Positions 39,665 to 49,312 of a stretch of DNA of 64,000 bases are shown piece by piece. Where the stretch lies: NCBI GenBank assembly GCA_025056255.1, contig JANWVT010000005.1:67001-131000 (forward strand). Direction: 5' to 3'. Below the pieces are notes generated by a model. The model searched no databases. It saw nothing but the letters and a program-made list of their open reading frames with translations, and was not told the DNA's origin. Origin of the DNA: Bernardetiaceae bacterium. Its GTDB lineage: Bacteria > Bacteroidota > Bacteroidia > Cytophagales > Thermoflexibacteraceae. The first letter of the stretch is position 1; each line of letters begins with the position of its first letter. The translations under genes and the position numbers were made by a program.

Positions 39665-40621
39665 ATGCAACCTGCTCTCATAACCGGCACTCTGCAAGCC
39701 GTCAGCATAGTTACCCATTGCTGGCATCAGAGCTTGCGCTTTTATACCGATGCACTTGGCTATCCGATACTACAGCAAGGTTTGCTCAGCTTAGCACAAC
39801 GGCAAATTTTTGGTATGCATTTAACCCGCTACGCCCTTTTAGGTTATGAGCAAGGCTCAGTAATACGTTTGTTAGAAACTTCCCTTTCCGATGCAGTCCC
39901 CAATCGCTTGGGGGCTCGCCCATGGGATTTGGGCATGGCGGTGGTAGAAGCCGGGACCCCCGATGTGGAGGCTGTTTACTACCGAGTGCTGCGCAATCGA
40001 TTTGGTGCTATTTCTGAGCCAGCAGAGTTTGAAGCAGAAGGTCCGGAACCATTGGGTTGGGTAATGATGAAAAGTGCAGCTTTTTTGGGTCCTGCCGGAG
40101 AGCAACTCTTTGTTACACAAATTGTTCGTCGCAAAGGAGGTGCTTCGCTGCTAAAAGAATCGGCAGTAAAGGGCGTTAATGCACCTGCTAATGTGGTTAT
40201 TTCTATGAAAGACCGCAGCCCCATAGAGATTTTTTGGCATCCCATACTGGGTATTAGCCCAGTGAACGATTTGCCTATGTGTCAGCCTTTGGCAGCTAAA
40301 ATCATGGGAGGACCCTCTGATATGGGTTTTGACATGTTGCTCATGGGGCACGGCTCACATCGCATCGGCATGGAACAGCACGTGTATGCTCCTTACAACC
40401 CTACCTATGACTACAAAGCCTACCCTTGTACGTTTGAAAAAACCGGATTGGCTTCGGCTTGTTGGCAATCGCCCAACTTAGACCTTGCTGCTGCCCGAAT
40501 TAGTGCTGCCGGTTTTGAAATCATTAGCCGTCTTGGATTACCTATGCGCCAGCAAGCAACACCCGAAGCCGTAGTATTCAGAGGTCCTTTGGGCGAAATT
40601 GTGGAGTTGGTAAGTTTGTAA
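39665..40621 (+). CDS. VOC-superfamily (glyoxalase/dioxygenase-like) protein
   Basis: About 318 residues from the ATG at 39665. It contains two vicinal-oxygen-chelate-like halves: LITGTLQAVSIVTHCWHQSL then RFYTDALGYPIL in the first, and ANVVISMKDRSPIEIFW plus a C-terminal LDLAAARISAAGFEIISRLG and FRGPLGEIVELVSL in the second. The His/Glu metal ligands of classical glyoxalase I cannot be placed with certainty. Substrate is unknown. It is divergent from the DksA-like gene and has no obvious operon partners. No signal peptide, so likely cytoplasmic. Confidence 0.7.
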   Translation: MQPALITGTLQAVSIVTHCWHQSLRFYTDALGYPILQQGLLSLAQRQIFGMHLTRYALLGYEQGSVIRLLETSLSDAVPNRLGARPWDLGMAVVEAGTPDVEAVYYRVLRNRFGAISEPAEFEAEGPEPLGWVMMKSAAFLGPAGEQLFVTQIVRRKGGASLLKESAVKGVNAPANVVISMKDRSPIEIFWHPILGISPVNDLPMCQPLAAKIMGGPSDMGFDMLLMGHGSHRIGMEQHVYAPYNPTYDYKAYPCTFEKTGLASACWQSPNLDLAAARISAAGFEIISRLGLPMRQQATPEAVVFRGPLGEIVELVSL

Positions 40622-40791
40622 ATAGCGCACTCACTTCTACCTTGCTCAGCCCAACCTCTGCCCTACCAAAGTTTGTATGTATTGGGCAAAGCCGAAAAAG
40701 CAGTGCCTTATTCAATACATTTGCCAAAGCATTCACCAACAAAATAGTACGAAACAGGTAAATTAAACAAATGCGCTACATTGACTAGGGC

Positions 40792-42999
40792 TCATATGCC
40801 AAACCAATAAGTCAGTTTCAAGTTGAGTGAGCGAAAACGCGGGGCAAGGTTCTCGGCAAAATAGTTGTCGTTGTAAACAATAAACAAATCTGAAAGAGGA
40901 GCAAAGCGCCACTGCAGCCGCGAATTGATACCCAAATTATTGCGCTGGTTAGAAAACTGCACCAAAGTGGACCAAAATACAGACTTGCTAAACGTAATGT
41001 CTACACGCGGGCTAATGATGAGCATCTCAGAGGAAGCATGAGGCTCAGGAAGTATCACCTTGTCGTAGTTAGCAGTTAAACCAATTTGGGCATAAGGTAT
41101 CAAGCGCAGATTGCCAGACAGATTGAAAGAATGCCCTTTGCCGTTGTAAAACGCTCCTGTGGAAGCACCAGCCGACCATGTCAATTTCTTAGTTGGGTTG
41201 GAGTTAAAACTAATGCCCCAACGGCTATAACTGTAATCAGTTCCGGCAGGTAAAGGCTGTTTGCGATAGGTGCGCGAAGGGTCGAAAGGAAACGTCAGAT
41301 ATACGTAGTCCCAAGTGTAGCGCAACTCAAAAGTGGCTTGGTTGCGCAATTCAAAGTTATAGGAAGCCCACACAAATTGGTCGGTTCGTTTGTAGCCCAT
41401 GCTTGGCGAAAAAATTTGCACGTAAACCACTCTGGGCGTGTGCCTGTTAATGAAACCTTTCACGGGGTAAAACGTATGTGCCACGCTATTTCCTAAGCGG
41501 AAAAAGTCGGTGCGAGGAACAAAGCCCAAATCGGAACGAAAGTCTTTATCTACGTATAACCAATCAGTAGCCACATTCCAAAACCGCGTATTGTAAGTGA
41601 TGGCAGCCTGTGCAGCTATGTTGCCACTTTTATCGTCGGGCTGAAAAGATTTATGTAAGAATACTTTACCGTTCCACGTGTTGTCTTTGGAGGCTAAGTT
41701 ATAGTCCATTCCTACTACGCGGTTATATTTAGGCTGAATGCTCTGAAAGCCGCTGCCGAAAAATGCTTCTCTATTGATGAAAAATGCCCCAACGTTAGAG
41801 CGGCTAAATACTTTTCGCTGTAATACCAACATAGCATTGTTGTTAGAAGCAATTCTATTAGCGGGGTTTTCTGCTGTTTGGATGCTCATGGCGCCCAGTC
41901 GCCAGTTGCTATTAAGTTTCCCACTAAGCCGAAAGCCGCCCAGTATGCGATTTTCGACGGTTCTGCCAATGGTATCGGTAATGATGCCTATTCGGCGAGA
42001 GAAAAAAGTGCGCATGGTGGCAAAATAATCGCCAAAGCTTCCAAAAAGGTCGTTGTTATCAATAAAAAACTGTCGTCTTTCTGGTAAGAAAATTTCGAAT
42101 CGGGTTAAGTTAGTTACGATGTTGTCCACTTCTACATTGGAAAAATCAGGATTGAGCGTAACATCTAAATTCATACCGTTGCCAATGGCTATTTTAGCGT
42201 CGCCGCCTACAGAGAGTTGGGTAGTGTTTTGTACCTGTTCTGTTTGGTAGTCTTTGGCAGCAAGCCCGTTCACATATGGAATCAAATACACCGGTGGGCG
42301 ACTTTTTCCCAAAGGATTTTCAAAGACTAGTTCGCCCATGAAAGCCAAATTTGCCAACAGTTGATTTTGCGGCACACGTGCCCAAGCGCTCTGTTCGTTT
42401 GACTGCAAGTCCCAGCGGAAAATTTGGAAACGCCACTTGCGGCTACCTTCCGGAAACTTCACCGAGCTGAAGGGAATGGCAGCTTCTAAAACATAAAAAT
42501 TTGCGCCGCGCGTGCTTTCTACCTGCCATTTCATATCCCAAGCAAGGTTGAAACTTTCGCGCGTGGCACCGCCATCGGCTATAAGCGCCTCCCGCTGCAC
42601 ACCATAGGGGCTTGCACTAAACAGGTATGCTGTGTTGCCGTCGCTAAAAGTATCGAATACCAATGCCACATTATCATTCTCTGCCCCCATAAAATCGCGG
42701 CGCAAAGAGTTGATAACAAAGCTATTGCCAGAGGTATGCGCTACAATGCCCACATAAATCATGTTGTCGCTGTAAAGTATGCGTGCTTCGGTCTGATTGC
42801 GTGCTTTTACCGAGTCTGTCGGAAAATATTGCCAAAAGCCGCTTATTTTCTCTGCTAATTGCCAAACTGGTTCATCGAGCTTCCCATCGAGCAAAATTTT
42901 TTCATCAGTATGTTTTGCCGTAACGAAAAGTAGTTCGCTTTGAGCAGCTATCTGCCAGACTGGCAACCACATCAGTATCAACAAAAAAATCTTTTTCAT
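40792..42999 (-). CDS. DUF5916 outer-membrane protein with N-terminal CBM9-like domain
   Basis: About 735 residues from the ATG at 42999 (signal MKKIFLLILMWLPVWQIAAQ). The first ~190 residues look like a CBM9-type sandwich (TDEKILLDGKLDEPVWQLAE, MIYVGIVAHT, VLEAAIPFSSV), the rest is a DUF5916 beta-barrel (ATMRTFFSRRIGIITD, NRILGGFRLSGK, NSNWRLGAMSIQTAENPANR, LKLTYWFGI at the end). Proteins of this type are widespread in Bacteroidetes with unknown role, presumably outer-membrane. Divergent from the AraC gene, which may control it. Confidence 0.88.
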   Translation of the reverse strand: MKKIFLLILMWLPVWQIAAQSELLFVTAKHTDEKILLDGKLDEPVWQLAEKISGFWQYFPTDSVKARNQTEARILYSDNMIYVGIVAHTSGNSFVINSLRRDFMGAENDNVALVFDTFSDGNTAYLFSASPYGVQREALIADGGATRESFNLAWDMKWQVESTRGANFYVLEAAIPFSSVKFPEGSRKWRFQIFRWDLQSNEQSAWARVPQNQLLANLAFMGELVFENPLGKSRPPVYLIPYVNGLAAKDYQTEQVQNTTQLSVGGDAKIAIGNGMNLDVTLNPDFSNVEVDNIVTNLTRFEIFLPERRQFFIDNNDLFGSFGDYFATMRTFFSRRIGIITDTIGRTVENRILGGFRLSGKLNSNWRLGAMSIQTAENPANRIASNNNAMLVLQRKVFSRSNVGAFFINREAFFGSGFQSIQPKYNRVVGMDYNLASKDNTWNGKVFLHKSFQPDDKSGNIAAQAAITYNTRFWNVATDWLYVDKDFRSDLGFVPRTDFFRLGNSVAHTFYPVKGFINRHTPRVVYVQIFSPSMGYKRTDQFVWASYNFELRNQATFELRYTWDYVYLTFPFDPSRTYRKQPLPAGTDYSYSRWGISFNSNPTKKLTWSAGASTGAFYNGKGHSFNLSGNLRLIPYAQIGLTANYDKVILPEPHASSEMLIISPRVDITFSKSVFWSTLVQFSNQRNNLGINSRLQWRFAPLSDLFIVYNDNYFAENLAPRFRSLNLKLTYWFGI

Positions 43000-43020
43000 G
43001 ACTACTATTATTAACTGATA

Positions 43021-43028
43021 CAAAGTTA
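43021..43028 (-). promoter_or_regulatory. Candidate -7 element of the DUF5916 gene
   Basis: TAACTTTG on the minus strand matches TAnnTTTG, 21 bp before the DUF5916 ATG at 42999. No clear -33 element. Confidence 0.5.
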
Positions 43029-43113
43029 AAAAGCACCCTAATAGGCGATTTACCACTATTCCAGAACAATTAACCAGTTTTCCCGATGCCATACCAAATA
43101 TGCCGTAAAGTAG

Positions 43114-43121
43114 TATATTTG
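43114..43121 (+). promoter_or_regulatory. Candidate -7 element of the AraC gene
   Basis: TATATTTG matches TAnnTTTG, 19 bp before the AraC ATG at 43141. The 141-bp divergent region thus holds a -7 motif for each direction. Confidence 0.5.
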
Positions 43122-43140
43122 TTCATAATCAATCGATTAT

Positions 43141-44061
43141 ATGTATATGGAAAACATCATCGTTGCAGACAACATTGCGCGCTACAATGAGCGATACGGC
43201 GTACCCACTCTTCACCCACTAATCAGCATTTTCGATTTGTCCTCTTCGGTGCCCTCACCTTCCTCGGGAAGTAAGGGAAAAGTACGCTTTGAACTATATG
43301 CCATTTACCTAAAAGGCTCGCACTGTGGCATGTTGCGCTACGGGCGCACGTTTTATGACTACCAAGAGGGCACTTTGGTATTTATTGCACCCGGTCAGGT
43401 AATAGAAGTAATTCGCGATACGGAAAATAACGAGCCTCCTAAAGGTTGGGCTTTGGCATTTCACCCTGATTTGCTGTTAGGCTCCCCCCTCAGACAAAAC
43501 ATTAAAGATTATTCGTTTTTCTCTTACAACGTTCGCGAAGCACTTCATATTTCTTTACAAGAGCGAGAGATTATAGAAAGTTTTTTCAAAAAAATTAGAC
43601 AAGAAGTAGAGCGACCAATAGACCGCCACAGTAAAAAACTGCTTGTGAACACTATCAATTTATTATTAGACCATTGCATGCGGTTCTACGACCGACAATT
43701 CATTATGCGAGAAGACCTTCACAAAGGAGTAGTTGAAAAATTCAACACGTTGCTGGAGCGCTACTATCAGTTAGGGCGGCTGCAAAATGAGGGCTTGCCA
43801 TCAGTAGCCCAATGTGCCGATGAACTGTGTTTTTCGTATAAATATTTCGGCGACTTAATCAAAAAACAAACTGGTAAAACTGCACAGGAATATATCCAAC
43901 TGTGGGTGCTGCAACTGGCCAAAGAACAGTTGCTTGTGACTGAAAAATCGGTTAGCGAAATAGCCTATGAACTTGGCTTTGAATATCCACAGCACTTTAC
44001 ACGACTTTTCAAACAAAAAATAGGACTGACGCCCTCAGAATTTAGGCTAATGCCTAATTAA
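43141..44061 (+). CDS. AraC-family transcriptional regulator
   Basis: 306 residues. N-terminal cupin-like sensor region (YGRTFYDYQEGTLVFIAPGQ) and a C-terminal AraC DNA-binding domain with two helix-turn-helices: LPSVAQCADELCFSYKYFGD and VSEIAYELGFEYPQHFTRLF then KQKIGLTPSEFR. The ATG at 43141 is used, though an ATG at 43147 is equally plausible. The effector is unknown. Its divergent placement next to the DUF5916 gene suggests, but does not prove, that it controls that gene and itself. Confidence 0.94.
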   Translation: MYMENIIVADNIARYNERYGVPTLHPLISIFDLSSSVPSPSSGSKGKVRFELYAIYLKGSHCGMLRYGRTFYDYQEGTLVFIAPGQVIEVIRDTENNEPPKGWALAFHPDLLLGSPLRQNIKDYSFFSYNVREALHISLQEREIIESFFKKIRQEVERPIDRHSKKLLVNTINLLLDHCMRFYDRQFIMREDLHKGVVEKFNTLLERYYQLGRLQNEGLPSVAQCADELCFSYKYFGDLIKKQTGKTAQEYIQLWVLQLAKEQLLVTEKSVSEIAYELGFEYPQHFTRLFKQKIGLTPSEFRLMPN

Positions 44062-44189
44062 CCCAATTTGCAGTTTGGGAGTAGTATCAGAACAGGCAAA
44101 AAACATGTGTTGCAAAAAAATATTTTATTCATAATAACTTGATAATCAGCAAGTTAATAGTTGATTTCACATCTAATAAAATTTGTTGG

Positions 44190-44197
44190 TATTTTTG
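44190..44197 (+). promoter_or_regulatory. Candidate -7 element of the DUF2490 gene
   Basis: TATTTTTG matches TAnnTTTG, 63 bp before the ATG at 44261. Confidence 0.45.
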
Positions 44198-44260
44198 CGC
44201 TCCTGTTTTACAAGTAGCTACCTATATGGCAAAAGCACAAGCCGTTCAACTCAATCATAC

Positions 44261-45073
44261 ATGAAAATATCCTTCTACATAACGTTCTTAGCATTAGTTT
44301 GGTGGCTTGAGTTTTTTCCTGTGATGGCACAACGGGCATCCGTTATAGAGTTAGACGAAACAGGTATTTGGAACGGCTTGTACATTAAGGGTAGGATTTC
44401 CAATAAAATTGGCTACTACGGTGAACATCACTTACGCCTCCGCAACAAGCTAGACGATGTAACTTCTTTTGTTGGCAGAACCCGGCAAATTTACAACAGA
44501 GCTGGTATTAACATCCTATTTAACAATTACTTTGAAGCAGTGATAGGTCCCACCCTTGTTTGGAACTACAGCCCCAATCCAGAAAATGTCAATTTTGAAA
44601 AAACCGTGTTAGAGCCTCGTATTTGGCACCAATGGCTATTTATGATGCCTCAGATGGGACGATTCAAAATATATCATCAATTTCGTTTTGAGCACCGCTG
44701 GCGCAGAAGTAATGCGATAGGCTCTTCTTATGACTATACCAATCGGTACAGGTATAAATTTTTTGTTTATGTTCCGTTAAACAAGAAAACAATTGAAGTC
44801 CACAGCCTATTTTTTTCACCCAGTGCAGAAATTTTTATGCACAGCGGTCGCTCCATTGTCAACAATCCTTTTGAAGATTTTCGAACCTATAATGGCATTG
44901 GATACGTATTAAGTCCTAAGGTAACTTTGTTTGCAGGTCATATGTGGACACTTGGTCAAAGAAGTTCTGGCTTTGAATACAAAACAAGTCACATTCTGCG
45001 ATTCAATGTGTTAGTTGGTTTAGACTTTAGAAAATTGGATACCAAACTTCCTCAAATTAATTTAGGCTACTGA
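44261..45073 (+). CDS. DUF2490 outer-membrane beta-barrel protein
   Basis: About 270 residues from the ATG at 44261, with a signal peptide (MKISFYITFLALVWWLEFFP, ending VMAQ). The rest alternates aromatic and polar residues as in a small outer-membrane barrel: GYYGEHHLRLRNKLDDV, RAGINILFNNYFEAVIGPT, FKIYHQFRFEHRWRR, RYKFFVYVPLNKKTIEV. This is the DUF2490 family of unknown role. Its TGA stop shares one base with the ATG of the MORN gene, so they form one operon. A second DUF2490 gene lies at the right window edge. Confidence 0.88.
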   Translation: MKISFYITFLALVWWLEFFPVMAQRASVIELDETGIWNGLYIKGRISNKIGYYGEHHLRLRNKLDDVTSFVGRTRQIYNRAGINILFNNYFEAVIGPTLVWNYSPNPENVNFEKTVLEPRIWHQWLFMMPQMGRFKIYHQFRFEHRWRRSNAIGSSYDYTNRYRYKFFVYVPLNKKTIEVHSLFFSPSAEIFMHSGRSIVNNPFEDFRTYNGIGYVLSPKVTLFAGHMWTLGQRSSGFEYKTSHILRFNVLVGLDFRKLDTKLPQINLGY

Positions 45074-45954
45074 TGAAGCGGATATTTATTGCTCATACTC
45101 CCCTGCTGATATTGCTTGCTACATTGTGTATTTTGTTAGCAGCAACAAGTGTCAATTATTACCAAAAAACTAACCGATTGAGCCATGCCCTGCAGGCTGC
45201 CCGGGCAAAGATTATTCAAGACAGCATTCAGATAGCCAATTCCGAACAAATAGGGAAAAAACTGCAACTTGTACTAATTCAATATGCCAAAGACAGCGCT
45301 TTTGTGCAAAACCCAAACTGGTTGGAGTTATTAAATACCGTTTTGGCATCTTATCACGCCAAAAACCAATTGCTTAATCAACAAAATAGTACCCAGCGAA
45401 AAGAGATAGAAGATTTTAAAACCCTACTCTCTGTTACCAACAGTCAATTGCATTTTGCTGAGAGTCAAACACAAGAAGCTGAAACAGCAATCGCTTTACT
45501 GGCAGCAGATCTACGAGAAAAAACCCGAGCAACAGATAGTATGGCGGCAGAACTTGCCCAACTGCGCTTTGCATTAGAACAATCCACCGTTGACTCCATC
45601 TCGTTGTTATCGCCAAAAGGCAATAAAATTTTTTACTACGGCAAACTTCTCAATGGCTTGCCAAATGAATTTGGTATTGGGTTCTATCAAGGAAGAGGAT
45701 ACTACATTGGTGAGTGGCAAGGTAATGCCCGCCATGGGAAAGGTAAGCATTTCTACAAAGATGGCTCCGTTTATGAAGGCAATTTTGAAAACGACTTACG
45801 CGCCGGTTTCGGGATTTATTACTATGCCTCCGGCGAAATTTACAGAGGTTACTGGAAAGATGACCTTATGAATGGACAAGGTGAAATTATTGGCATAGAT
45901 AAAAAAGCCATCTCTGGAATATGGGAGAACGGCAAGTTGCAACAACGCAGATAA
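45073..45954 (+). CDS. Membrane-anchored coiled-coil protein with MORN repeats
   Basis: 293 residues. One N-terminal membrane helix (PLLILLATLCILLAATSV), then a coiled coil over ~30-175 (QNSTQRKEIEDFKTLLSVTN, ETAIALLAADLREKTRATDS), and three to four MORN repeats at the C-terminus (GYYIGEWQGNARHGKGKHFY, GSVYEGNFENDLRAGFGIYY, GEIYRGYWKDDLMNGQGEI). Bacterial MORN proteins are poorly understood; the layout suggests an inner-membrane scaffold facing the periplasm. It starts in the TGATG overlap with the DUF2490 gene. Confidence 0.88.
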   Translation: MKRIFIAHTPLLILLATLCILLAATSVNYYQKTNRLSHALQAARAKIIQDSIQIANSEQIGKKLQLVLIQYAKDSAFVQNPNWLELLNTVLASYHAKNQLLNQQNSTQRKEIEDFKTLLSVTNSQLHFAESQTQEAETAIALLAADLREKTRATDSMAAELAQLRFALEQSTVDSISLLSPKGNKIFYYGKLLNGLPNEFGIGFYQGRGYYIGEWQGNARHGKGKHFYKDGSVYEGNFENDLRAGFGIYYYASGEIYRGYWKDDLMNGQGEIIGIDKKAISGIWENGKLQQRR

Positions 45955-46303
45955 ACCATTACGCTTTTAGCAACTGAGCATCCAACAACAATTTTTCAGG
46001 CTTACATAACTGGGCTATAAAAACAAATAAATCAGATGAGTGCTTGTGCTATTAAGCCCTGTTCCATCAATTTTAACTGGCAAAGCACAATGCTTGAATC
46101 AACATAGCAAGTGCTGAAAAGCCTCTGAGCGTTTTAAAGAGTCAACAGCTGCCCCAAGCCAAGTACAGACTCAAATCATCCAAGCACTTACCTACCACAA
46201 TTGAACAGCGCTAACTCCTTGCTTGCTGCTTGTCCAATCCTAACAACTTATCATTAGCTTTGCAGCCGAATTAGAATGGATAACTTGGTTAACTTTTTTA
46301 CTC
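45955..46303 (+). other. Spacer upstream of malic enzyme
   Basis: 349 bp with no open gene, RNA gene or terminator recognised. Near its end, TAGCTTTG at 46255-46262 is an exact TAnnTTTG element, 41 bp before the malic enzyme ATG, with a loosely spaced TTG at 46230-46232. Confidence 0.5.
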
Positions 46304-48586
46304 ATGGCTATTAAAATCAGAAAACAAGATGCACTGGACTATCATGCACAAGACCGCCCCGGCAAGATAGAAGTTGTTCCTACAAAAGCTACTAAATCGC
46401 AACGCGACTTGGCACTTGCTTATTCACCCGGCGTTGCTGAGCCTTGCTTGGAAATTGCAAAACATCCCGAAGATGTCTATAAATACACTGCCAAAGGCAA
46501 CTTAGTGGCTGTTATTTCCAACGGCACAGCCGTGTTAGGCTTGGGCGATATTGGTCCGGAAGCCTCTAAGCCAGTAATGGAAGGCAAGGGCATCTTGTTT
46601 AAAATATTTGCAGGCATTGACGTATTCGATATTGAACTCAACTGCCGCGATATAGACGACTTTGTGCACGTGGTCAAAGCCTTAGAACCTACCTTTGGCG
46701 GGGTTAATCTGGAAGACATTAAAGCACCTGACTGCTTTGAGATTGAGCAGCGCCTCAAAAAAGAAATGCGCATTCCGGTAATGCACGACGACCAGCACGG
46801 CACTGCCATCATTACAGCCGCCGGGCTAATTAACGCTGCCGAGTTGGTAGGTAAAAAGCTGGAAGACCTCCAAATTGTAGTGTCGGGCGCGGGCGCATCG
46901 GCAATTTCATGCGTGAAACTATTTTTACAAATTGGCGTGAAGCGCGAAAACATCGTTATGTGCGACAGCAAAGGTGTTGTACGTGCCGACCGCAACGATT
47001 TGGACAAGTACAAACGCGAATTTGCTACCACCCGCCCCTTCTATACTTTGCAAGAAGCCCTACAAGGCGCTGATATGTTTTTGGGGCTCAGCAAAGCCAA
47101 TATACTCAAACCTGAATGGCTACTAACCATGGCAGCAAAGCCCATTGTATTTGCTTTGGCAAATCCTGACCCCGAAATAGCCTACGACGTAGCCGTTGCC
47201 ACTCGCAGCGACATCATCATGGCTACTGGACGCTCCGATTACCCTAACCAAGTAAACAACGTGTTAGGATTCCCATTCATTTTTCGCGGCGCCTTAGACG
47301 TACGCGCAACGGAAATCAACGATGCCATGAAACTGGCAGCCGTTTATGCCATTGCCGAACTGGCGCGCAAACCTGTTCCCGAAATTGTCAATATTGCTTA
47401 TAACCAGCCCCACATTACGTTCGGACCTCATTATTTTATTCCCAAGCCCTTAGACCCACGCCTGCTCACCACTGTTGCCCCAGCAGTAGCCAAAGCAGCT
47501 ATTCAAAGCGGCGTCGCCCGCCACCATATTTCCGACTGGGAAGCTTACGAAAACGAACTGCGTCGCCGCATGGGCAACGATGAGAACATCATGCGCGTGT
47601 TGGTCAATAAAGCTAAACAAGACCCTCAGCGAGTCATTTTTGCCGAAGCCGACAACTACAACGTGCTCAAAGCAGCCCAAATAGTAATGGACGAGGGCAT
47701 TGCAAAGCCCATTTTGCTGGGCGACAAAAATAGAATTGCCCAAATTATTGCCGAAAATGGCTTAGACTTAGGCGATACGCCCATCATAGACCCCCTTTCT
47801 CCCGAAACTGCCGAGCAATGCCGACGCTATGGCGATATTTTCTTCGACAAACGCAAACGACGCGGCTACAACTACCTTGAAGCCCACAAACGCGTTCGCG
47901 AACGCAACTATTTTGGCATGCTGATGCTCCACGAAGGAGAAGCAGATGCCCTCATTTCAGGTTTAACACGCAAATACGAGTCGGTACTGCGCCCTGCTCT
48001 GGAAATAATTGGCACTGCCGAAGCAGGCAAAAAAGTTTCGGGCATGTACATGATGCTCACCAAGCAAGGACCTATTTTCATGGCAGACACTACCGTTATC
48101 CAAAACCCTACTACCGAAGAACTGGTTGACATTGCTTTATTTGCAGCCGATGCCGTCCGCCGTTTCGACATAGAGCCCCGCATTGCCATGCTGTCGTACT
48201 CCAACTTTGGCTCTTCTAACGACCCCGAGCCCACCAAAGTCCGCAAGGCAGTTGAAATACTGAAAGCTAACCACCCTCACCTGTGTGTAGATGGCGAAAT
48301 ACAAGCCAACGTAGCGTTCAACAAAGAAATTTTGGCAGAAAATTATCCTTTCTCCGAATTGGTCTCTGGTGCGCCGAATATCCTAATTTTTCCTAACTTA
48401 GCAGCAGGTAATATTGCTTACAAACTAATGCAAGCTATTGGCGGCGCCGAAGCCGTAGGTCCGATAGTTTTAGGCATGAAAAAATCCGTACACGTATTGC
48501 AACTGGGCAGTTCGGTACGCGAAATAGTGAATATGACCACCATTGCAGTAGTAGATGCACAAGATAAAAAGCGCCAACGCCCATGA
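46304..48586 (+). CDS. maeB: NADP-dependent malic enzyme with C-terminal phosphotransacetylase-like domain
   Basis: 760 residues. The N-terminal half oxidatively decarboxylates malate to pyruvate: catalytic Tyr Y40 in LAYSPGVAEP, catalytic Lys K95 in VMEGKGILFK, metal-binding HDDQHGTAIITAAGLINAAE and the NAD(P) site VVSGAGASAISCVKLF. The second half (from ~430) resembles phosphotransacetylase (RVIFAEADNYNVLKAAQIVM, GEADALISGLTRKYESVLRP) and in MaeB proteins serves regulation by acetyl-CoA. Length and order match MaeB of many bacteria. The slyD-like gene begins inside its stop codon (ATGA). Confidence 0.97.
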   Translation: MAIKIRKQDALDYHAQDRPGKIEVVPTKATKSQRDLALAYSPGVAEPCLEIAKHPEDVYKYTAKGNLVAVISNGTAVLGLGDIGPEASKPVMEGKGILFKIFAGIDVFDIELNCRDIDDFVHVVKALEPTFGGVNLEDIKAPDCFEIEQRLKKEMRIPVMHDDQHGTAIITAAGLINAAELVGKKLEDLQIVVSGAGASAISCVKLFLQIGVKRENIVMCDSKGVVRADRNDLDKYKREFATTRPFYTLQEALQGADMFLGLSKANILKPEWLLTMAAKPIVFALANPDPEIAYDVAVATRSDIIMATGRSDYPNQVNNVLGFPFIFRGALDVRATEINDAMKLAAVYAIAELARKPVPEIVNIAYNQPHITFGPHYFIPKPLDPRLLTTVAPAVAKAAIQSGVARHHISDWEAYENELRRRMGNDENIMRVLVNKAKQDPQRVIFAEADNYNVLKAAQIVMDEGIAKPILLGDKNRIAQIIAENGLDLGDTPIIDPLSPETAEQCRRYGDIFFDKRKRRGYNYLEAHKRVRERNYFGMLMLHEGEADALISGLTRKYESVLRPALEIIGTAEAGKKVSGMYMMLTKQGPIFMADTTVIQNPTTEELVDIALFAADAVRRFDIEPRIAMLSYSNFGSSNDPEPTKVRKAVEILKANHPHLCVDGEIQANVAFNKEILAENYPFSELVSGAPNILIFPNLAAGNIAYKLMQAIGGAEAVGPIVLGMKKSVHVLQLGSSVREIVNMTTIAVVDAQDKKRQRP

Positions 48587-49095
48587 AAATCGAACGCCAC
48601 ACTGTCGCTACCATTACATACGAGCTGCGCATGAGCGACCACACCGAAGACCAAGTACTAGTGGAAATCGTTACCGAAGAAGACCCCATGCTCTTTTTGG
48701 TAGGAGAAAGCGGATTGCCTGAAAAATTTGAAGAACTGCTAATGGGCAAACAGCCGGGCGACACTTTCGCTTTCAGCATTAGCCCAGAAGATGGCTATGG
48801 CGAATACGACCCGGAAGCTAAGGAACTATTTCCTTTGGAAGCCTTCCGCATCGATGGCAAAATAGACGAAGACTTGCTGCAAATTGGCACCATCTTGCCC
48901 CTCACCAACGACGAGGGCGACATGATTAGCGCACGTGTAGAACAAGTAACCGATAGCGGGGTGCTGTTAGATTTCAATCACCCATTGGCGGGCAAAACCA
49001 TGCACTTCACTGGCAAAGTCATCCATGTACGCCAAGCTACGCGCGCCGAAATTGAACACGGGCACGTACACGGTCCCGGCGGCGTAATACACTAA
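48583..49095 (+). CDS. FKBP-type peptidyl-prolyl isomerase (SlyD-like)
   Basis: 170 residues. The sequence has the SlyD arrangement: FKBP half (ATITYELRM), an insert-in-flap chaperone domain (PEDGYGEYDPEAKELFPLEA) and the return strand (SGVLLDFNHPLAGKTMHFTG). A short His-containing tail (EHGHVHGPG) may bind metals weakly. It aids folding of proline-containing proteins. Its ATG overlaps the maeB stop, so the pair is translationally coupled. Confidence 0.93.
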   Translation: MKIERHTVATITYELRMSDHTEDQVLVEIVTEEDPMLFLVGESGLPEKFEELLMGKQPGDTFAFSISPEDGYGEYDPEAKELFPLEAFRIDGKIDEDLLQIGTILPLTNDEGDMISARVEQVTDSGVLLDFNHPLAGKTMHFTGKVIHVRQATRAEIEHGHVHGPGGVIH

Positions 49096-49312
49096 CCAAC
49101 ATCGCTTGAATAAGTGCCCATTTTAGTAAATGGTAAGCAAATTGGTTTTTAGGCGACAACTAAGGATGCTAACAGCCTGAAAACCAATTTTTTTTATAAA
49201 CCGATTGCGCATAATTCACACAACACTGCACCAATTGTCAAAGATTGTTCCGAAATTTGCCGTTGCAAACTTGTTTACCTTAAGGCTGACAAATTAGGAG
49301 CGCCAAAAGCCA